The notes beneath the pieces were generated by a model that did no database searches, was not told where the DNA came from, and saw nothing but the letters and a program-made list of their open reading frames with translations. From Cylindrobasidium torrendii FP15055 ss-10 (Eukaryota; Basidiomycota; Agaricomycetes; Agaricales; Physalacriaceae): a DNA stretch of 64,000 bases. The stretch spans positions 62,001 to 126,000 of the forward strand of contig KN880485.1 in assembly GCA_000934385.1 (NCBI GenBank), given 5' to 3'. Position 1 is the stretch's first letter, and each line of letters begins with the position of its first letter. A program made the position numbers and the translations under genes. Shown here in pieces: positions 24,603 to 37,201 of this stretch.

Positions 24603-24756
24603 ACACTATCGCACTCAGGATTTGTATTCTTATTCATTTCTGTTTTTTTTTTCTATTGCAGTCGTGAATTACCCTTCTCTTATGTCAAGGAATGGTGAGG
24701 CAATGGCATGAGGACTGATACCCCGAGTGAGAGTGTGAAGGCTTTTATCTTTCACC

Positions 24757-26446
24757 ATGAGCACAAATCGTCTGAATCATGATTGCAGCGATGGCTCGCG
24801 GCTAGAGGCATGGATCAGCCCATCCAACGACGCATCTCAGCATCTGGCATGTTCCCTCTCATATCCTTGCAGAGTCTCCGATTCTTGTATTTCCGCGCAG
24901 ATCGACTCAGATAGCTGCTCTCCAATAACAGTGCGCTAAATTTCCTACATACATCCCATTCATCTGACAGGCTTGCTCAGCGAGGCAAAGGCCATTTCTT
25001 CGTCCGTTATGTTCCTCCCATGGATGCAGGAACCCCCAAATACGGCCTTATTGTCAAATACTACCAGTTTGGACCCAAAAGCGGTCGCCCTGACGGGTAT
25101 CAACATAGTAAAGCTTTTCGACCAAGCCGCGCTTCGAAGGTTGCATGCTACAGATTTGCGGGAATGCGGCCAAACGGTACGTGCTTGAGTGCCTTCATCC
25201 CTTGTGCTGGTGCGAAATGCTGCCCTTTGCAGTCATTCGTCTGTCCGCGATGGTGTACCGTGTTAAGAGTGCTGCGCTCGGACGCGTCGATACCAATAAC
25301 CTCGACAGCCTTCCAGAAAGCGCATATATGGATAGATTCAGCCACACACACCTCAGAAGCGAATGCGAACCACTACTTGTTTTCACCTTCAAAATTTCGA
25401 CACCAAGAAGCAAAACTAGGTCAAGCAGGTTGTCCGGAACATCCCTGAAGGAAGAGGAGTCTGATCTCGAAATTCCGAGTCTCACACCGGGCTCGTCGAC
25501 GGAGCGCCGCGAAAGAGAACTCGTGCTCAAAAGAACGAAGTGCACAAGAAAGCGCACTGGATTGGACGAAGACGAAGGACCGTCAAGGGAGAAGGTCAAG
25601 AGGGTTCGGCTAAGCCATCGGGTATGTTGTCCAAGGCTCTATTCCACTCATCCCGAACATCAATGTTGAACGTACATGGGTTAGGATGTCGCAAGCAATA
25701 AGACTCCATCGAGTTCTTCTCGTGCCATCCCTGCAGAGCGTAATGATTCGTCCTCGACACCGTCGCCAGTGAGTACCCAAATATATACGTCTTGACACTA
25801 GCTCAACGGGCCTTGTGTGGGTAGGTCATCAAAGGGAGGAGCCGCACCAAGGGGAGCGAGATGGTCGAAAATAACTGTACTCCCTGCGAAGAACATGGTT
25901 CTCTTGAGCAGTCGGAAACGTCTAAAGCAAGGAAACCCAATTCTGTTCTAGTGCGTAAACTCTCATACATCTGTGGGCAGCCAGGATTTGAAGCTCCGAC
26001 CCTTTGATAGCCCCGCATCGATGAACGTACTTCGTTGAGAGTGCAGAGCTCCTCAATTCCTCGCGTCAATGCAGGTGCAACGTCTGGTCGACCGTCTTTA
26101 GATCAGGTGGGTCGACTAAGAATACAACGTTCAACGTTCAACCTCCATTCTGAATCTTGCCCTATCAGCAACTCGAGCAAGCGGACCAGGAACTGAACGA
26201 GAAGAAAAAGGACATTTTTCGACGCCATATCAGAGCACTGGAAGCACAACTTGAAGCGAACAAGGACGAATATGAGATGCTCCAGCGGTTGCTTGGGCAA
26301 AATGCATTTGAGCGGGAAGAGAATAGACGACTTACCAAGGCAAGTTTGAAGTTGGCGGCCGGCGAGTGCATTTAACGCTCATGTGATGGTTATAGGAACT
26401 CCAGACGCGGTGCGAGAAAGCTAGAATCTCGGTGATGAGAACATAG
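24757..26446 (+). CDS. unrecognised paralogous family, copy C
   Basis: Second full-length member. The first exon encodes MSTNRLNHDCSDGSRLEAWIS, matching DRLQAWIS in copy D and GRFMAWVG in copy A. The core follows: RGKGHFFVRYVPP...GLIVKYYQFGP, then across an intron NVIRLSAMVYRV...LPESAYMDRFSHTH...CEPLLVFTF. The linker has basic runs (KRTKCTRKR, REKVKRVRL). The coiled coil has YQQLEQADQELNEKKKD and QNAFEREENRRLTK. The final exon (ELQTRCEKARISVMRT, stop at 26446) is joined by a 56-bp intron, 26340-26395, that begins GCAAGT and so looks like a GC-AG intron. Middle exon borders are less certain. Function unknown. Confidence 0.68.
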
Positions 26447-26627
26447 ATGGGTTCAAGCGAGTGAACATGGAAAAATCATGTATAGCACATACTTGGTACC
26501 TACTGAGTCGAATACATTTAGAACAACTGGTGTCTTGTTGAAGCCCGCCTAGTAGGTTGATCATTAGTAATCTAATTTTTGTTTCGCCATCGTGACACGC
26601 CTGTGATCCAACCATCTTCTTACAGTC

Positions 26628-28279
26628 ATGGTCGGTAAGTTATCACTATCTCTGCTGCAGCTTCAAGGTTTAATACCGAATTCGAAGGCCAGAAACGCTG
26701 TTTAATCAACGCTTGCATTTGTCCCACCTGCACTTCTCAATTCGATGAAACCAGGGACCACTGCGATCTGGACGATGAGCGTCTTCTGCATCTATTCAGC
26801 ACCAATGATACGCCCCTTGATTCTGAGGTCAAGATTCTCGAAAAAACAGTTCATCGATTGGAGGAACGAAAATCCGCTGTGGATGTACTTGCTGCGCATT
26901 GGTTTGAACAAGCACAGGCAATGGAGGTAGAAGCAAAGCGGCTCCAGGATGCGGCGACTCGCCGACGAGGGGTACTTTGTGCATCCCGTCGTTTACCTCT
27001 CGAGGTTCTCCAAAGCATCTTCTATTACACCATTCAATTTCCCCCCAAAGCAACGTATCTGGGTACTTCTGACCTTGGGACAGAAGGAAGCGCCTATACC
27101 TGGCACAAAGTGGAAGATGTCGCAAGTATGATATGGACTCTTCAGCTCGTATGTTGTGGCTGGCGATGCGCAATTCTCAACGACGCAATACTTTGGTCGT
27201 TTTTGTCCATTCAACTTCCATCTACCGGATGCTTAGTGGTTTCAGATGCACGGCTTGCGCTGCAACTATCGCGCTCGCGAGAAACTCCGTTGAAAGTGGC
27301 GATTACTATGTGCAATCCGGGAGAGACGCCTTGGATCCCTCCAGCTCTCACTCAGACGTTACTCTCTTGCGCATCCAGGATCGTCGAGTTGCATCTTATC
27401 CTCTCCCAAAGCATTGTTCTCGAATTGACGCCCTTGCTAAAGCGTTTAACCTCGTTATGCCGCATTGCACTACACAATACACCGTTTAACGATGTTGGTT
27501 CTGCGCCAGTGGAACTGCACGCTTCGCCGTTACAGGCACTGTCAATGCAGGATTATATCGACCCTCTTGCCTTCAAGTGTTCTTGGAGTCATCTCTCTCT
27601 TCTGGAGCTGCGGTCCACCAAGAACGACCGTGGATACAATGGACCATCTACGGAATGCATACTCAGCATCCTCCGTTCCACCTGCTACCTCCAGACACTC
27701 TGCCTCGATCTCGAATATGCTGGTACAGTGGACCACGGCACTGGACTAGTCACACTCCACCACCTCACTCAGATGTTCATTGAGTGCATTGATTGGGCGG
27801 GGTACGAGGATTATGAACCTCTTGTCGCCCTGATGCAGCATATCAAGTTTCCGGCTCTGGCGACTCTCAGCGTCAAGCTTGCCCATTCTGACAAGGAAGA
27901 CTTCTTGGATGAAGAGGCGTTCATGGCTGTCGTGGATTGTATCAAGCGTTCGAAACCCCCTCTCACGGTGTTACACTACACCGACGGTGAGATTGCGTTG
28001 GAAGCCATACAGGCGCTTGTTTGTGCGGCCCCCAGACTAGAGATGCTTTCCACGAGTGTGCGGGCTGCATATCATCTCACGGACGCCTTTGCAACGATGG
28101 CCTGGCCTATGCTTCGAGTATTACGCATTGTCGGGGGCACTCGCGAAGTTACAAAGAAGGATGTACAGACATTGGAAAGGTACCTCGTGCAAGCGATTCG
28201 CCTTCGCCACCTCCAGGACTCGGAACTGTGTCGCAGTATTGAAGAAGTCGATATCATATGGTCCGTAAGAGAAGGTTAA
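26628..28279 (+). CDS. F-box-like/LRR protein with N-terminal coiled coil
   Basis: A tiny first exon (ATG GTC G) joins across a 53-bp GTAAGT intron to GQKRCLINACICPTC, keeping the long frame to the stop at 28279. The layout is the common Agaricomycete one: a short helix LDSEVKILEKTVHRLEERKS, then RRGVLCASRRLPLEVLQSIF as the F-box-like motif, then WTLQLVCCGWRCAILND as the conserved second half. The remaining ~350 residues are Leu-rich repeats. Probably an SCF adaptor that selects proteins for ubiquitination; targets are unknown. Frame intact. It lies 180 bp downstream of copy C and tail to tail with another F-box-like gene. Confidence 0.75.
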
Positions 28280-28401
28280 CTCTAGTTCGATATCTTTCTT
28301 TATCGACCATAATAGTGGAAAATTTTAGTAGTTCGATTGGTATGGCTATGGTTGACGGATCCACGAAGAAACAAAGAGAATAAGCATGATACCTCATGAC
28401 C

Positions 28402-29408
28402 CTACGGGGAGGCCGCAAACATCCTATCGGCACTGTCTTTGGCAAGATCACCGTATTGCCAGATGTCCATCTCTCCAGGCAGTAGACGCTCCCGGCCAAG
28501 TACCCTATCTGTAAAATCATTCCACACAGCCCGTTGCATAGACCCAGCATATATCCACGGAACTAACACAGTAACGACACGGGGATCCGGGGAGAGTTGA
28601 CTGCCCGCGAACGGAAACTGAGTGGGCAGTACGACGATCCAGAGCTCCATGTTTGGCGCAAAATCAAAGTCTTCGGGCGCGTTTATGAAATAATTCATGT
28701 CGAACAGGCGGTTGTCGGGATCGTCGATGTGATGTTTGAGTTCGTCCCAATAGCAATGATGAGCTGGATCCCAGAAACGTCGATGTAATATGGCGGTGAC
28801 CGCGACATGGGTGAGGCGTCCCCAGGCGTCACCCGCTGCGTTAGGTGACTTGGATATCCAGTCGATTTCCTTCAACGAAGGTGACAGGAGGTGTGTGACG
28901 GTTTGTACAAGGGTTTCCGGTTTCAGTAACAACGAGCTATCGTCCACGTGAAGATGGGTGAGGTGTGAACTGCATGCCTCCAACACCTCTGTCCATGGCG
29001 GCAGGCCAGCGCTATTCTCCCTGAAGCGCCCGGTAATGGATATGCGTTCTAGACCACGAAGGCGTGTCATAATGAAGCTGAGGTATAGGCCCGTGTACAA
29101 AGTAAATTTGTGGCCGAAAATGAGGTTTCGCGTGTTGCGCTCGAAGAACGAGGGATCGTGCGCTATACGAAGCTTGAGGCATGTCAAGAGACGTTTATCG
29201 AGCTCGGGACTGTTTACGATGATGGTATGATACAGTACGGGTTCCGCCCTGTCAGGCCGTTCAGGTAAACTGTGGGGTAGCACTTCTGGGGTACATACCA
29301 AGATCGTACTGTTTTATTCACTAAACACAACGCTAAAGCCGTTTCCGTATCAAGCCTTGCAGCATAGCCAACAATTTGGGAGAGTAGTTCAAAAGGAAGA
29401 TCTGTCAT
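28402..29408 (-). CDS. F-box-like protein
   Basis: Starts MTDLPFELLSQIVGYAARLD (29408), a compact F-box-like motif continuing ALALCLVNKTVRSW. A 45-50-bp intron (GTATGT..GACAG) joins W to AEPVLYHTIIVNSPE. The ~310-residue remainder (LRGLERISITG, HLTHLHVDDSS, SPSLKEIDWIS, PNMELWIVVLP) is the leucine-rich/beta layout of short fungal F-box proteins and ends DSADRMFAASP. It is convergent with the preceding F-box gene, with 122 bp between stops. The two proteins are not close copies of each other. Frame intact, targets unknown. Confidence 0.68.
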
Positions 29409-30128
29409 GGATGTACGAAGTCAAGTCTAGTCAGCGAAAGTGAAAATGGAGTTATCTTTCAATTCGGTGATCCGCTCAAGTGATCCGGGCTGCCTCCGAA
29501 TGTCTCAGATTTCAGGCACGACGAGAAAATCCATTGTCTTTGGCTCTCTTCCACCTCTCTCATTTGGCCTCGTATTCCACATTTTTGTGCATCTTGATAG
29601 ATGATCAAAGTACTTTCTTAGTGCCAACGCTACTGATTGCGGCACCGCCGAGCCCGTACATAACTTCGCAAAGTGGGATTTCGCATCCAGAATAAGCATC
29701 AATTATGGTCGCAGGGGGAGATACATCTTGGAATCAAGTTGGTAGATGGAAAGAAGCAGCTGGTCCACAGCAGTAGCGGAACCAGCTTGAAAAGGAATAG
29801 CGTCCATACGAATAAAAATCATGTTGAGGAATGAAGGGTGTGGATAAGGTGAAGCCGTCATGTGTCCCTAGACTGCGTGAAGCGAAAGCCCAAGGATGAT
29901 GAGGAAGAGTGGGTGCAGAATAGGTGTCTAGTCTTCCCGGCGTGCCCAACCAGTAGGTCCTCTTCAAGCTTTGGCGGGACCTAATCTGGGAGCGACTGGT
30001 GAGACCCCACCATAGTCGTCCGATCCTCTCTGCGAGTAAACATTTGCCCCTTCCCTCCCCCAATTTCTCAGCCCCGGGTCGTAAGCTCTGACAACTATAC
30101 CAGACTTGTGTTTGTCTACATTACCTAC
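29409..30128. other. intergenic, no gene seen
   Basis: About 720 bp between an F-box gene start and the CK1 3' end. Short frames without motifs; no repeat or RNA gene. Confidence 0.45.
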
Positions 30129-31353
30129 TTACCAGGTATCCTCGCGGCGACTTCGCTGCTGCCCGACCGTACCGGCACCTTCGCGCCCTTGTGAACGAAG
30201 CCTGGACAGGCTTAGAGAGAGCCGCAGGAGCAGAGAATAAGCACTCACATGCGGTCATTGGTACGGTCGTTGTCTTCTTGGACTACTTTGCGCCGACTGC
30301 CAACTTTGGTAGTACCGGCAGCTCCATTCTCTTGTGCACCGCGTTGCACGCTCCAGTCGAAGACGTAGTCGTACTGGTAGCCTTCGCGGACAAACAGGTC
30401 ACGGAACAGCTTGCGGAGGTAGGAGTAATCGGGCTTGTCATCGAAGCGTAGCGCGCGCGTGTAATTGAGGAAAATGCCAAACTCATTGGGAAATCCACGG
30501 CAGAGCAAGTCGGTTGGGGTCGTCATTTTCTTCTCCATAATCCGGTCGTACTTCTGCTTCTTGGTCGCCGACTTCAGGCCTTGCCATGGTAGTGCGCCGC
30601 GTAGGAAGTACATAAGGACATAGGCAAGCGCCTCCAGATCGTCACGACGGGCCTGCTCAACACCCAAGTGGGTGTTGATGGATGTGTAGCGAGCTGTTCC
30701 GGTCAGGTTCTTGTTCTCGCGGTAGGGAATGTGGAGGTGTGTTTTCGGGTCTCTGAATTTTTTGGCCAGACCGAAGTCGATGACATTGACCTGGTTGCCC
30801 CGTTTGCCGATGCCCATGACAAAATTGTCGGGCTTGATGTCGCGGTGGATGAAGTTGCGCGAGTGAATGTATTCAACACGTGAAATCTGAGTGACTGCAC
30901 TATGAGTGGTGGACGGAATTTGTGGTGGATACTGTGCGACACACCAATTGGTCAGCGAGGAGGAGAACTGTTTTGAGGGTGAATTTGCGATTGCAGAAGT
31001 TGAACAAATCCTCTAGGGATGGGCCTAGAAGGTCCATGACCATTGCATTGTAGTCGCATTCGGTGCCGAACCAGCGCACGAATGGAACGCCGACGCCGCC
31101 CGCCAAGGTCTTGTAAACTTTGGATTCGTACTCGAGTTGAGGGTGCTTGGCTTTGACGGACTCGAGTTTGATGGCGACTTCTTCGCCAGAGATGATGTTG
31201 ATGCCGAGATAGATGTCGCCTAGATGAAGGTAAGGAAAGCGGCGCGTCAGAGCCGAGAAACCACGCACCAAAGGAGCCAGAGCCAATCTTTTTCCCTAGA
31301 CGATATTTGCCGCCTACTCGCAAATCAAGCCTGTGTGAACTGCTCTCGGTCAT
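30129..31353 (-). CDS. HRR25: casein kinase I, delta/Hrr25 type (copy 1)
   Basis: Serine/threonine kinase that phosphorylates primed or acidic sites, with roles in DNA repair, vesicle traffic and ribosome biogenesis. Starts [20 protein letters not shown]. Kinase landmarks: glycine loop IGSGSFGDIYLG (split by an intron), VAIK lysine, catalytic [19 protein letters not shown], and the CK1 signature [14 protein letters not shown] second intron follows LLLADQL. After FDWSVQRG a third intron splits the RM codons, and the true end is MLRSQGRE...REDTW-TAA at 30129; without that splice the frame stops at RM. Intron positions match the second copy at 38956-40184. Complete and apparently functional. Confidence 0.93.
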
Positions 31354-33421
31354 CTCGTAGGGATAAAAATGAAGGACTGTATAATGTTGTCAGTGGTGGC
31401 CGTGAGAGGGAAAGCTACGAGGTCCGGAGGGTGTTCGTGCAGGCATGTACCACACGTAAGTAGAGGCTGTGGAAGTCCGAATTGTGCGCATCGGCTATTG
31501 CGGAAGAGCCCTAGGACCCTTCGCCCATCGAATGAACGCTTGGCGTGTCGCATTGATAGTTTCATGTTGTCGTTGAGGAGCAGTTTGGGTGAAATGGCAT
31601 CGAAATGAGCCTCAAGCGTGACCAATGATGGCACGGTGCATTGCGGTCGCGCCCCTCCGGACTACGTGCATCGCAATGTTGAATGCACTCACTAGGAAAG
31701 AAGAAACGGAGGGAAACGGTGCTAGAGGAAAGTGGCGGTATAGATCACCTTTATATAAAGGCAAATGTAGAATAACAGCAGAGGCGCCAATGGCTGACAA
31801 TAGCGGCGGAGATTGAAATCCGCCATCAACACAGCCCTCACGTCTTTCCCACTCGCCAGTCACTAGTCACTAGGCAACTATCCAGATTCCGGATTCTGGT
31901 TGCTTCCTTGAGATGTCGAGCCTTCCATTCGCTACCACTTTGGCTACCAATAATTTTCCATTTGTTATGTAGCATCGCACAGGCAGACCGTCATGCATTC
32001 ATAAGCCTCAAGCCTTGACTCAAGGCCTGCATCGCAGATCATTGCATATGGCAAGAATCACGCTTCTAGGCGCCCGACAGGCATCCTGTTCCCTTTCAGA
32101 GATCCTTGCTTCTCGTGCCCCGCCTCAATCCCTAGGTCCATACCCGGCTCATCAGATAGCAGTGCAAGTATTGCTGGAGTCAGCATGAACATCTGGTCTG
32201 CGTACCACAAATTGACCGACCAAGGGCCAGCATCCTCCTTGTGTCTGCCTGCATATCCTCATAGTCGGCTGGCATCAACACCTGAGAATTATCCTTTTTT
32301 GTCATCTTCCCCACCACCATTGTCCAAGTGATATCGCTTTCTCTGGACTCGCTTCTCGTTTCTTCGCAGTGCGTTCTCTGTCGCGGCGATTTCGTATTTG
32401 TCGTTGTGAGTAGATAAGGCTCCCTTTTCGGCCTTGTATTCCATTGGTCCAGGTCGAGACCTGTAGACGTTGCGCTGCCAATTTTTTAACATTGATTCGA
32501 CACGCCCACGGCGGGCAAGCCCAGCCGGTGAGTTTCCATATCGCGTGTAACCCATGCCTCTGCCTTCCGGCGCACCAGGGTACTAAAGAACTTGCCATCG
32601 TGAACCTCCGGACGCTTGGAGCGAAACATTAGGAACTCAAGGCAGTGAACAACAGGCGCTGGGTGGTGTAGTCCACTGTCCTACAGCGCCGATACCCAGA
32701 ACGCCGGCGCGACGCCGCCCAGAACTCCTAGCAACACCCGAAATTACAAGATGCAGTCTGTCATGACTCGAGCTCATCGAATTGTGATACGACATATAGA
32801 GCAATGTGATGGCATTGTGAGCATTAGATACATAAATATCAATATATCATTTTCTTCACTTTCACCACTGACACTGTTGCTTTAAGCAAGCAGGTGCCGA
32901 CAGATATACGGCCTTGGTTAGCTCTGATCAGTCCTTCTGCGTCCTGGTAGGGCAAAATTCCCATACGCAGGATACACCGCATTCATGTAAAATGTTCTGG
33001 CACGGGTAGTCGACACTGTATAGTACGACGACAAAGGATGTCGCAAATTCGCGACGGCGTCCGATATAAGGTCTTTTGACCCTGGGGCTAAGATAGCACC
33101 TTGAAAGTCGTTCATTTGTAAGTTTGTTAGGACTTACAGTAACGCTTCTCGGTGAATGGAAACTCTGGGATACAAAGCGAGGTTATGTTATGTTGTATTC
33201 TGCTATTACCGAAAATGACAATAGATTAACAAACCGTAGCGTAGCGGAGAAAAGTTTGTTTCTGGGCGCTCTTGGATGACCCGTTTCGGGATTACCTAAT
33301 CATCTATTTCCTTTTTTGTCTCCTTCCTTTCCTGGACATGTCTCCTTCCTTTCCTGGACACGATCTGCCTGCCTGTCACTTTGCCTGCCTTTCGAATCTT
33401 TGTGGTACCAGTCACGTACCA
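31354..33421. other. gene-poor stretch between CK1 copy 1 and the nested transposons
   Basis: About 2.1 kb with no recognisable gene. A perfect-looking 22-bp tandem pair (TCTCCTTCCTTTCCTGGACA core) lies at 33319-33362. The rest is short unsupported frames and may include old transposon remains. Confidence 0.45.
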
Positions 33422-33467
33422 GTGTTGCCGCGAGGCTCGAGCTGAGTTCCGCTCGAGCTGTCTAATA

Positions 33468-33680
33468 CAGGGTTTTGCAAAAATACCGCGACATGCGGAT
33501 TCGTTTTTTCCCCACACGTGGGCTCTTCGCGTGCCAGGTCCCGTCCACGATGACCATTTTCGAGTGCGATTTCGGGAGATCGAACTTGTAAATCGTCATG
33601 GCAGTGTGGGGCCGGCCGCTCACTCGGTTGCTGCTGCCGCTCCGTGGGCGCACAGGGCGGGATTTTCCAGTGGCTGGAAA
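33468..33680 (+). repeat. left terminal inverted repeat
   Basis: Matches the reverse complement of 37202-37414 base for base apart from about two differences (TTTCCCC against TTTCCTC, and TGGCTGG against CGGCTGG). Starts CAGGGTTTTGC directly after a TA. Confidence 0.93.
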
Positions 33681-33922
33681 CTTAGATCCGAGTTTGCCAT
33701 GTGATGCTGCGCCGGGCGCCCGTCCGCCAATTATGCTTTCCCGACGCGCCGCTCGTTGGCGTGAGCAGTGTCCACCGGGTGGACAGACAAAACCCGAGTA
33801 AAACATGATCGGGCAATAAAGTTTGGCAAGCTGGGTGGGTGGGTACTATTCACTGGGAATTACTATTAGGGATTACATGGACGTAAAATATGGGACTACA
33901 GATAGTAAACAAACTCTACAAA

Positions 33923-35791
33923 TCAATGACGCTGAGACTTTGTCCAGTGCTTGCAAAACTTGCAAAATTTGATAATCTGGCCTGGGGGCGCACTAATAAT
34001 GGCCTTGAGAGACTCGAGACCTACATCACACATGATGTCCGGTGTGTACTCAGCTTCAAGGAGGACCTCCCTGAAATTATCAAAATTGATGTTGTAGCGA
34101 GTCTTGAAGTCGGAGAGGCAGACATCAAGCATATCAGCCGCTGAAGTGTCGGGAACAAAAGGAGACGACGGAATATCAATAATCTGGGGTGAAGAATGGC
34201 GCTGACGTTTGCGGGAAGGACGTGGAGGGGACGAGCCATCATTGTCGGAGTCATCATGGCGGCGGCGGCGGCGGCGGTCATCGAGTAACTCTTTCGCAAG
34301 TAAGCCCATGACAGCCTCTGACATTGCTGAGGATGTGGGTGGCGGCGCTGCTGGTACTGGGGCAGCAGTGGCTGTTCCTCGCCCGCGCGCCTTAGGGCCG
34401 CTGCGCCCAACATGAGCACCATCAAATTCCTGCGTTGGTGGTGGATGCTTCAGCGTGTACTGGTGACTGGCCTAACCAAAACACATCAGTTCGAGAACGA
34501 GAATGGAAGGTAAAAACATAGTACATACAATTCCTGCCGCCCAAACTCGAAATCGAGGAAAATTCAGACCAATATGATTCCCGAGCGCATCCCGATAGCA
34601 ATATCCGGGGCAGCCATTCTCGCCAGCATGCTCAGCGTTGTCGCATTTCCACTCTTTCATAAGAGCCAGGATAATGTCACCGTGTAAGATGGACTCGATT
34701 GGCATTCCGCCGAGAGTGGGAACCTGAAAAATCTGGTCAAAAATCTGTACTCAACGCCGGCAAACACCACATACCTTTGTTCCATGGACTGCAACGTTGC
34801 CTCCGGCGACACTGCCATTGTCCACTTGATTCGGAGCAGTAGCAGGCTGTATAATTGGTTGAAAAATAGAATGCAAGGCGGTAAAACAACGTACAACGTT
34901 TGCTAGTCTAAATGCACCAAGGTGGTCGACGTCGAGTTCAAGGGTGACCTGCACTCGACTCTTTTTCGCAAATAGTGGTGTGAGGACTGAACGCAAATCA
35001 GCGTCGGTCTCAATCAGTGGTGCCGTTGATTTGCTGCCTCTAAAAAGAGACAATAAGAAAAAAAAAGACAAATGGATATATTACACAAGATACTCACGAT
35101 CCAGCATAAAGAATGCGGATTCCAGGGCCAACTTCAACGCCAACGCGGTAGGTGCCCTCCAAGTGATGAGCCGCATATGCCTTCCCAATGATCTCTGCAC
35201 GAGACAGCGACGCAAGATGCATGTCAACAGGCTTTCCAACGGGCCGTTTCTTGGGCTGCGACTGCTGCAGACGGCCACGGACACCAGCTTTTGGTGGTTC
35301 GTCGATGTACTGGTAAAGCACAACATTGACAGCCCATGGTACTGTATTTCAATCAGAACAATGTACAAATATTACATCGAGATACGCACTTTCAGTTGGC
35401 TGAACAGGCTCAGCGGCGGGTTCGACGTAGGCATCAGGATGAACTTCCAAATGACGATTGACAGGATGCGGGCTTTCGTGGGGATGGTGGTGGGGTCTTC
35501 GAACTCGGTCCTGGGCCTGCGCGTGCATGCGTTGAATACGGGCCTCAAGATCTGGAATATGCGGCGATTCCGGTGCCCAGTGTCGGAGTGTCCGAAGCAG
35601 TTCTTCGTGGGTATGATACATGATGGCGGGGTTCGTGGCACCATCTAGAAAGGACAAATGAGCAGACGCGCAATGGACCCAATGGGTTTGTCAGACTGAC
35701 CTATCCAGCCCGGGTTTTCAAGCCAATGGTCGGATGGTCTTGGGGGAACCGCGAAGTCCAATGAACTAATCATGGGGGCTTGTGCGTTCAT
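33923..35791 (-). CDS. transposon-encoded second protein, unrecognised, with Cys/His cluster
   Basis: Assembled on the minus strand from several exons: MNAQAPMISSLDFAVPPRPS... (35791), DGATNPAIMYHTHEELLRTL, a His/Pro-rich linker, WAVNVVLYQYIDEPP...KRPVGKPVDM, a beta-rich part (YRVGVEVGPGIRILYAGS), then SILHGDIILALMKEWKCDNAEH. That last leads into a C-x4-H-x6-C-x3-C cluster followed by GNHIGLNFPRFRVWAAGI. The tail has basic runs (DDRRRRRRHDD, SRKRQRHSS) and ends HWTKSQRH at 33923. The Cys/His cluster followed by H-x-G-L...W-A looks like a small zinc-binding DNA/protein interaction module that I have seen in other Agaricomycete hypothetical proteins. Its place inside the inverted repeats suggests it travels with, and perhaps helps, the transposase. 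Confidence 0.68.
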
Positions 35792-35987
35792 GGTTGCAAA
35801 AGTACCAGCAAGACGACAAGGAATGTAGAGACTCAGGTACTTGTGGGGAGCGGCGACTTGATTCTACATCCTGTACTTATAAAGATTATGCTTGTTGCCT
35901 GTTACCTGCGCGTCTGCGTCATTGTCCACTCTCATCAAACTTTATTTTTGTTGAATTTGTTTACATAGCTACTACCGCCGCCGCGCC

Positions 35988-37119
35988 TCACCATGCATAG
36001 CCGCAGTTTGTTATCCATCCCTCCGCATCCTCTGAGGAAACCTCTGCAATTGCCTGCTCAATGAGCCAGGGCCGTCCATCCTCGTTAAGTATTTCATCCT
36101 CATGTCGCCGTAAATATGCCTTCACCGATGAGAATGCTTGCTCAATCGGATTGAGATGTGGTGAATATGGCGGTAGGTAGACCAGTTTCGCAGAGCAAAG
36201 TGTTTCAACAATGTGGCGGATCTCTGCATCGTGATGTATTGCGCAGTTGTCGAGCACTACTACGCTTCGTGGTCCAGGAAACGGTGAGAGGAGTGGGACC
36301 TAGAGTCAAACAACATTAAGCGCAGAATACCAAGCATGTCAAAGGTTATCTTACAACTTGAGTCTCCAGGAAGGATACGAACAGTTCTTTAGTGACAGAG
36401 CCAGGAAAGACACTGAGTGCCTCGATACCGTTGCAAGACAAGGCAGGGAGAATGGAGAATCGTTCCCCCCGCACAATGGTAGAGCGCCGGACACATGTGA
36501 GACCAATGGGCGCCCAACCATGTAGACGTTGCAGGGTTGAGTTGTCAACACTGGATTCATCCAAGAAGAAATAATGGCTAGGCGGGAAGCCACCATATTC
36601 GGCAATCCATGCAGCGCAGAGGCGTTGATTGCGCTCAAGAGCAATGGGGTTGAGCATTTTCCAGACCAGCTGGAGTTGGGTTAGGCTGCGAGAAATAGTG
36701 GCAATGGAGACGTCAATATCGCAACGTTCAAGTAGAACAGTTTGCAGCTCGTCCAGGTGAATGGCAGGATTTGCAGATATTTCAGAGACCATGACATTGC
36801 GCCCAATCATATCGATTGCGCGCTTCCGCCCTCGCTGCTGACGATATGGATCCCGTACTTGGCCATGCTCGTGGTACAGTCGAAGAACTCGGTATACGTT
36901 TGACCGGTCACAGCGAGCAAGTGCTGCAATATCATCAACCCGCAGGTTTTCTTCATAGCGCCATCGGACAATGCTTCGTCGCTTCTCATCTGAGAGCTGC
37001 TCATATTGACGCACTGGCTCCAGTTCCATTGCTATATGCTGTTCAACATTGCACAAAAATTGGTTTGTATTTCGTACTTTCAGGATTACTTTATGGTTAT
37101 GGGAAAGAGATGCGATCAT
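35988..37119 (-). CDS. Tc1/mariner-type DDE transposase
   Basis: Two exons with a 55-bp intron (36300-36354) that joins FLETQV to VPLLSPFPGPRS. The N-terminus has two helix-turn-helix regions (LSDEKRRSIVRWRYEENLRV, RCDRSNVYRVLRLYHEHG). The DDE triad is complete: FLDESSVDN, VVVLDNCAIHHD and PPYSPHLNPIEQAFSSVK. The first Met (37119) lies just inside the inner repeat; MELEPVRQYEQLS at 37029 may be the true start, giving a protein of about 330 residues, normal for the family. No stop or frameshift interrupts it, so the element may be autonomous. Confidence 0.9.
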
Positions 37120-37201
37120 AATTTACTCGGGTTTTGTCCACCCCGCGGACATCGCTTGCCCCAATGAGCGGCATGTCGGGAAGAAACAATATCTCGGATC
37201 C

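Noticed and set aside
31354..33421. Possible small genes in the gap beside CK1 copy 1
   Set aside because: Frames are short, overlap on both strands, lack motifs and have no plausible splice partners.
33381..33806. Open frames in the left inverted repeat, repeated in the right one
   Set aside because: They exist in both repeats only because the DNA is duplicated. Neither has protein features, and the two copies end differently.
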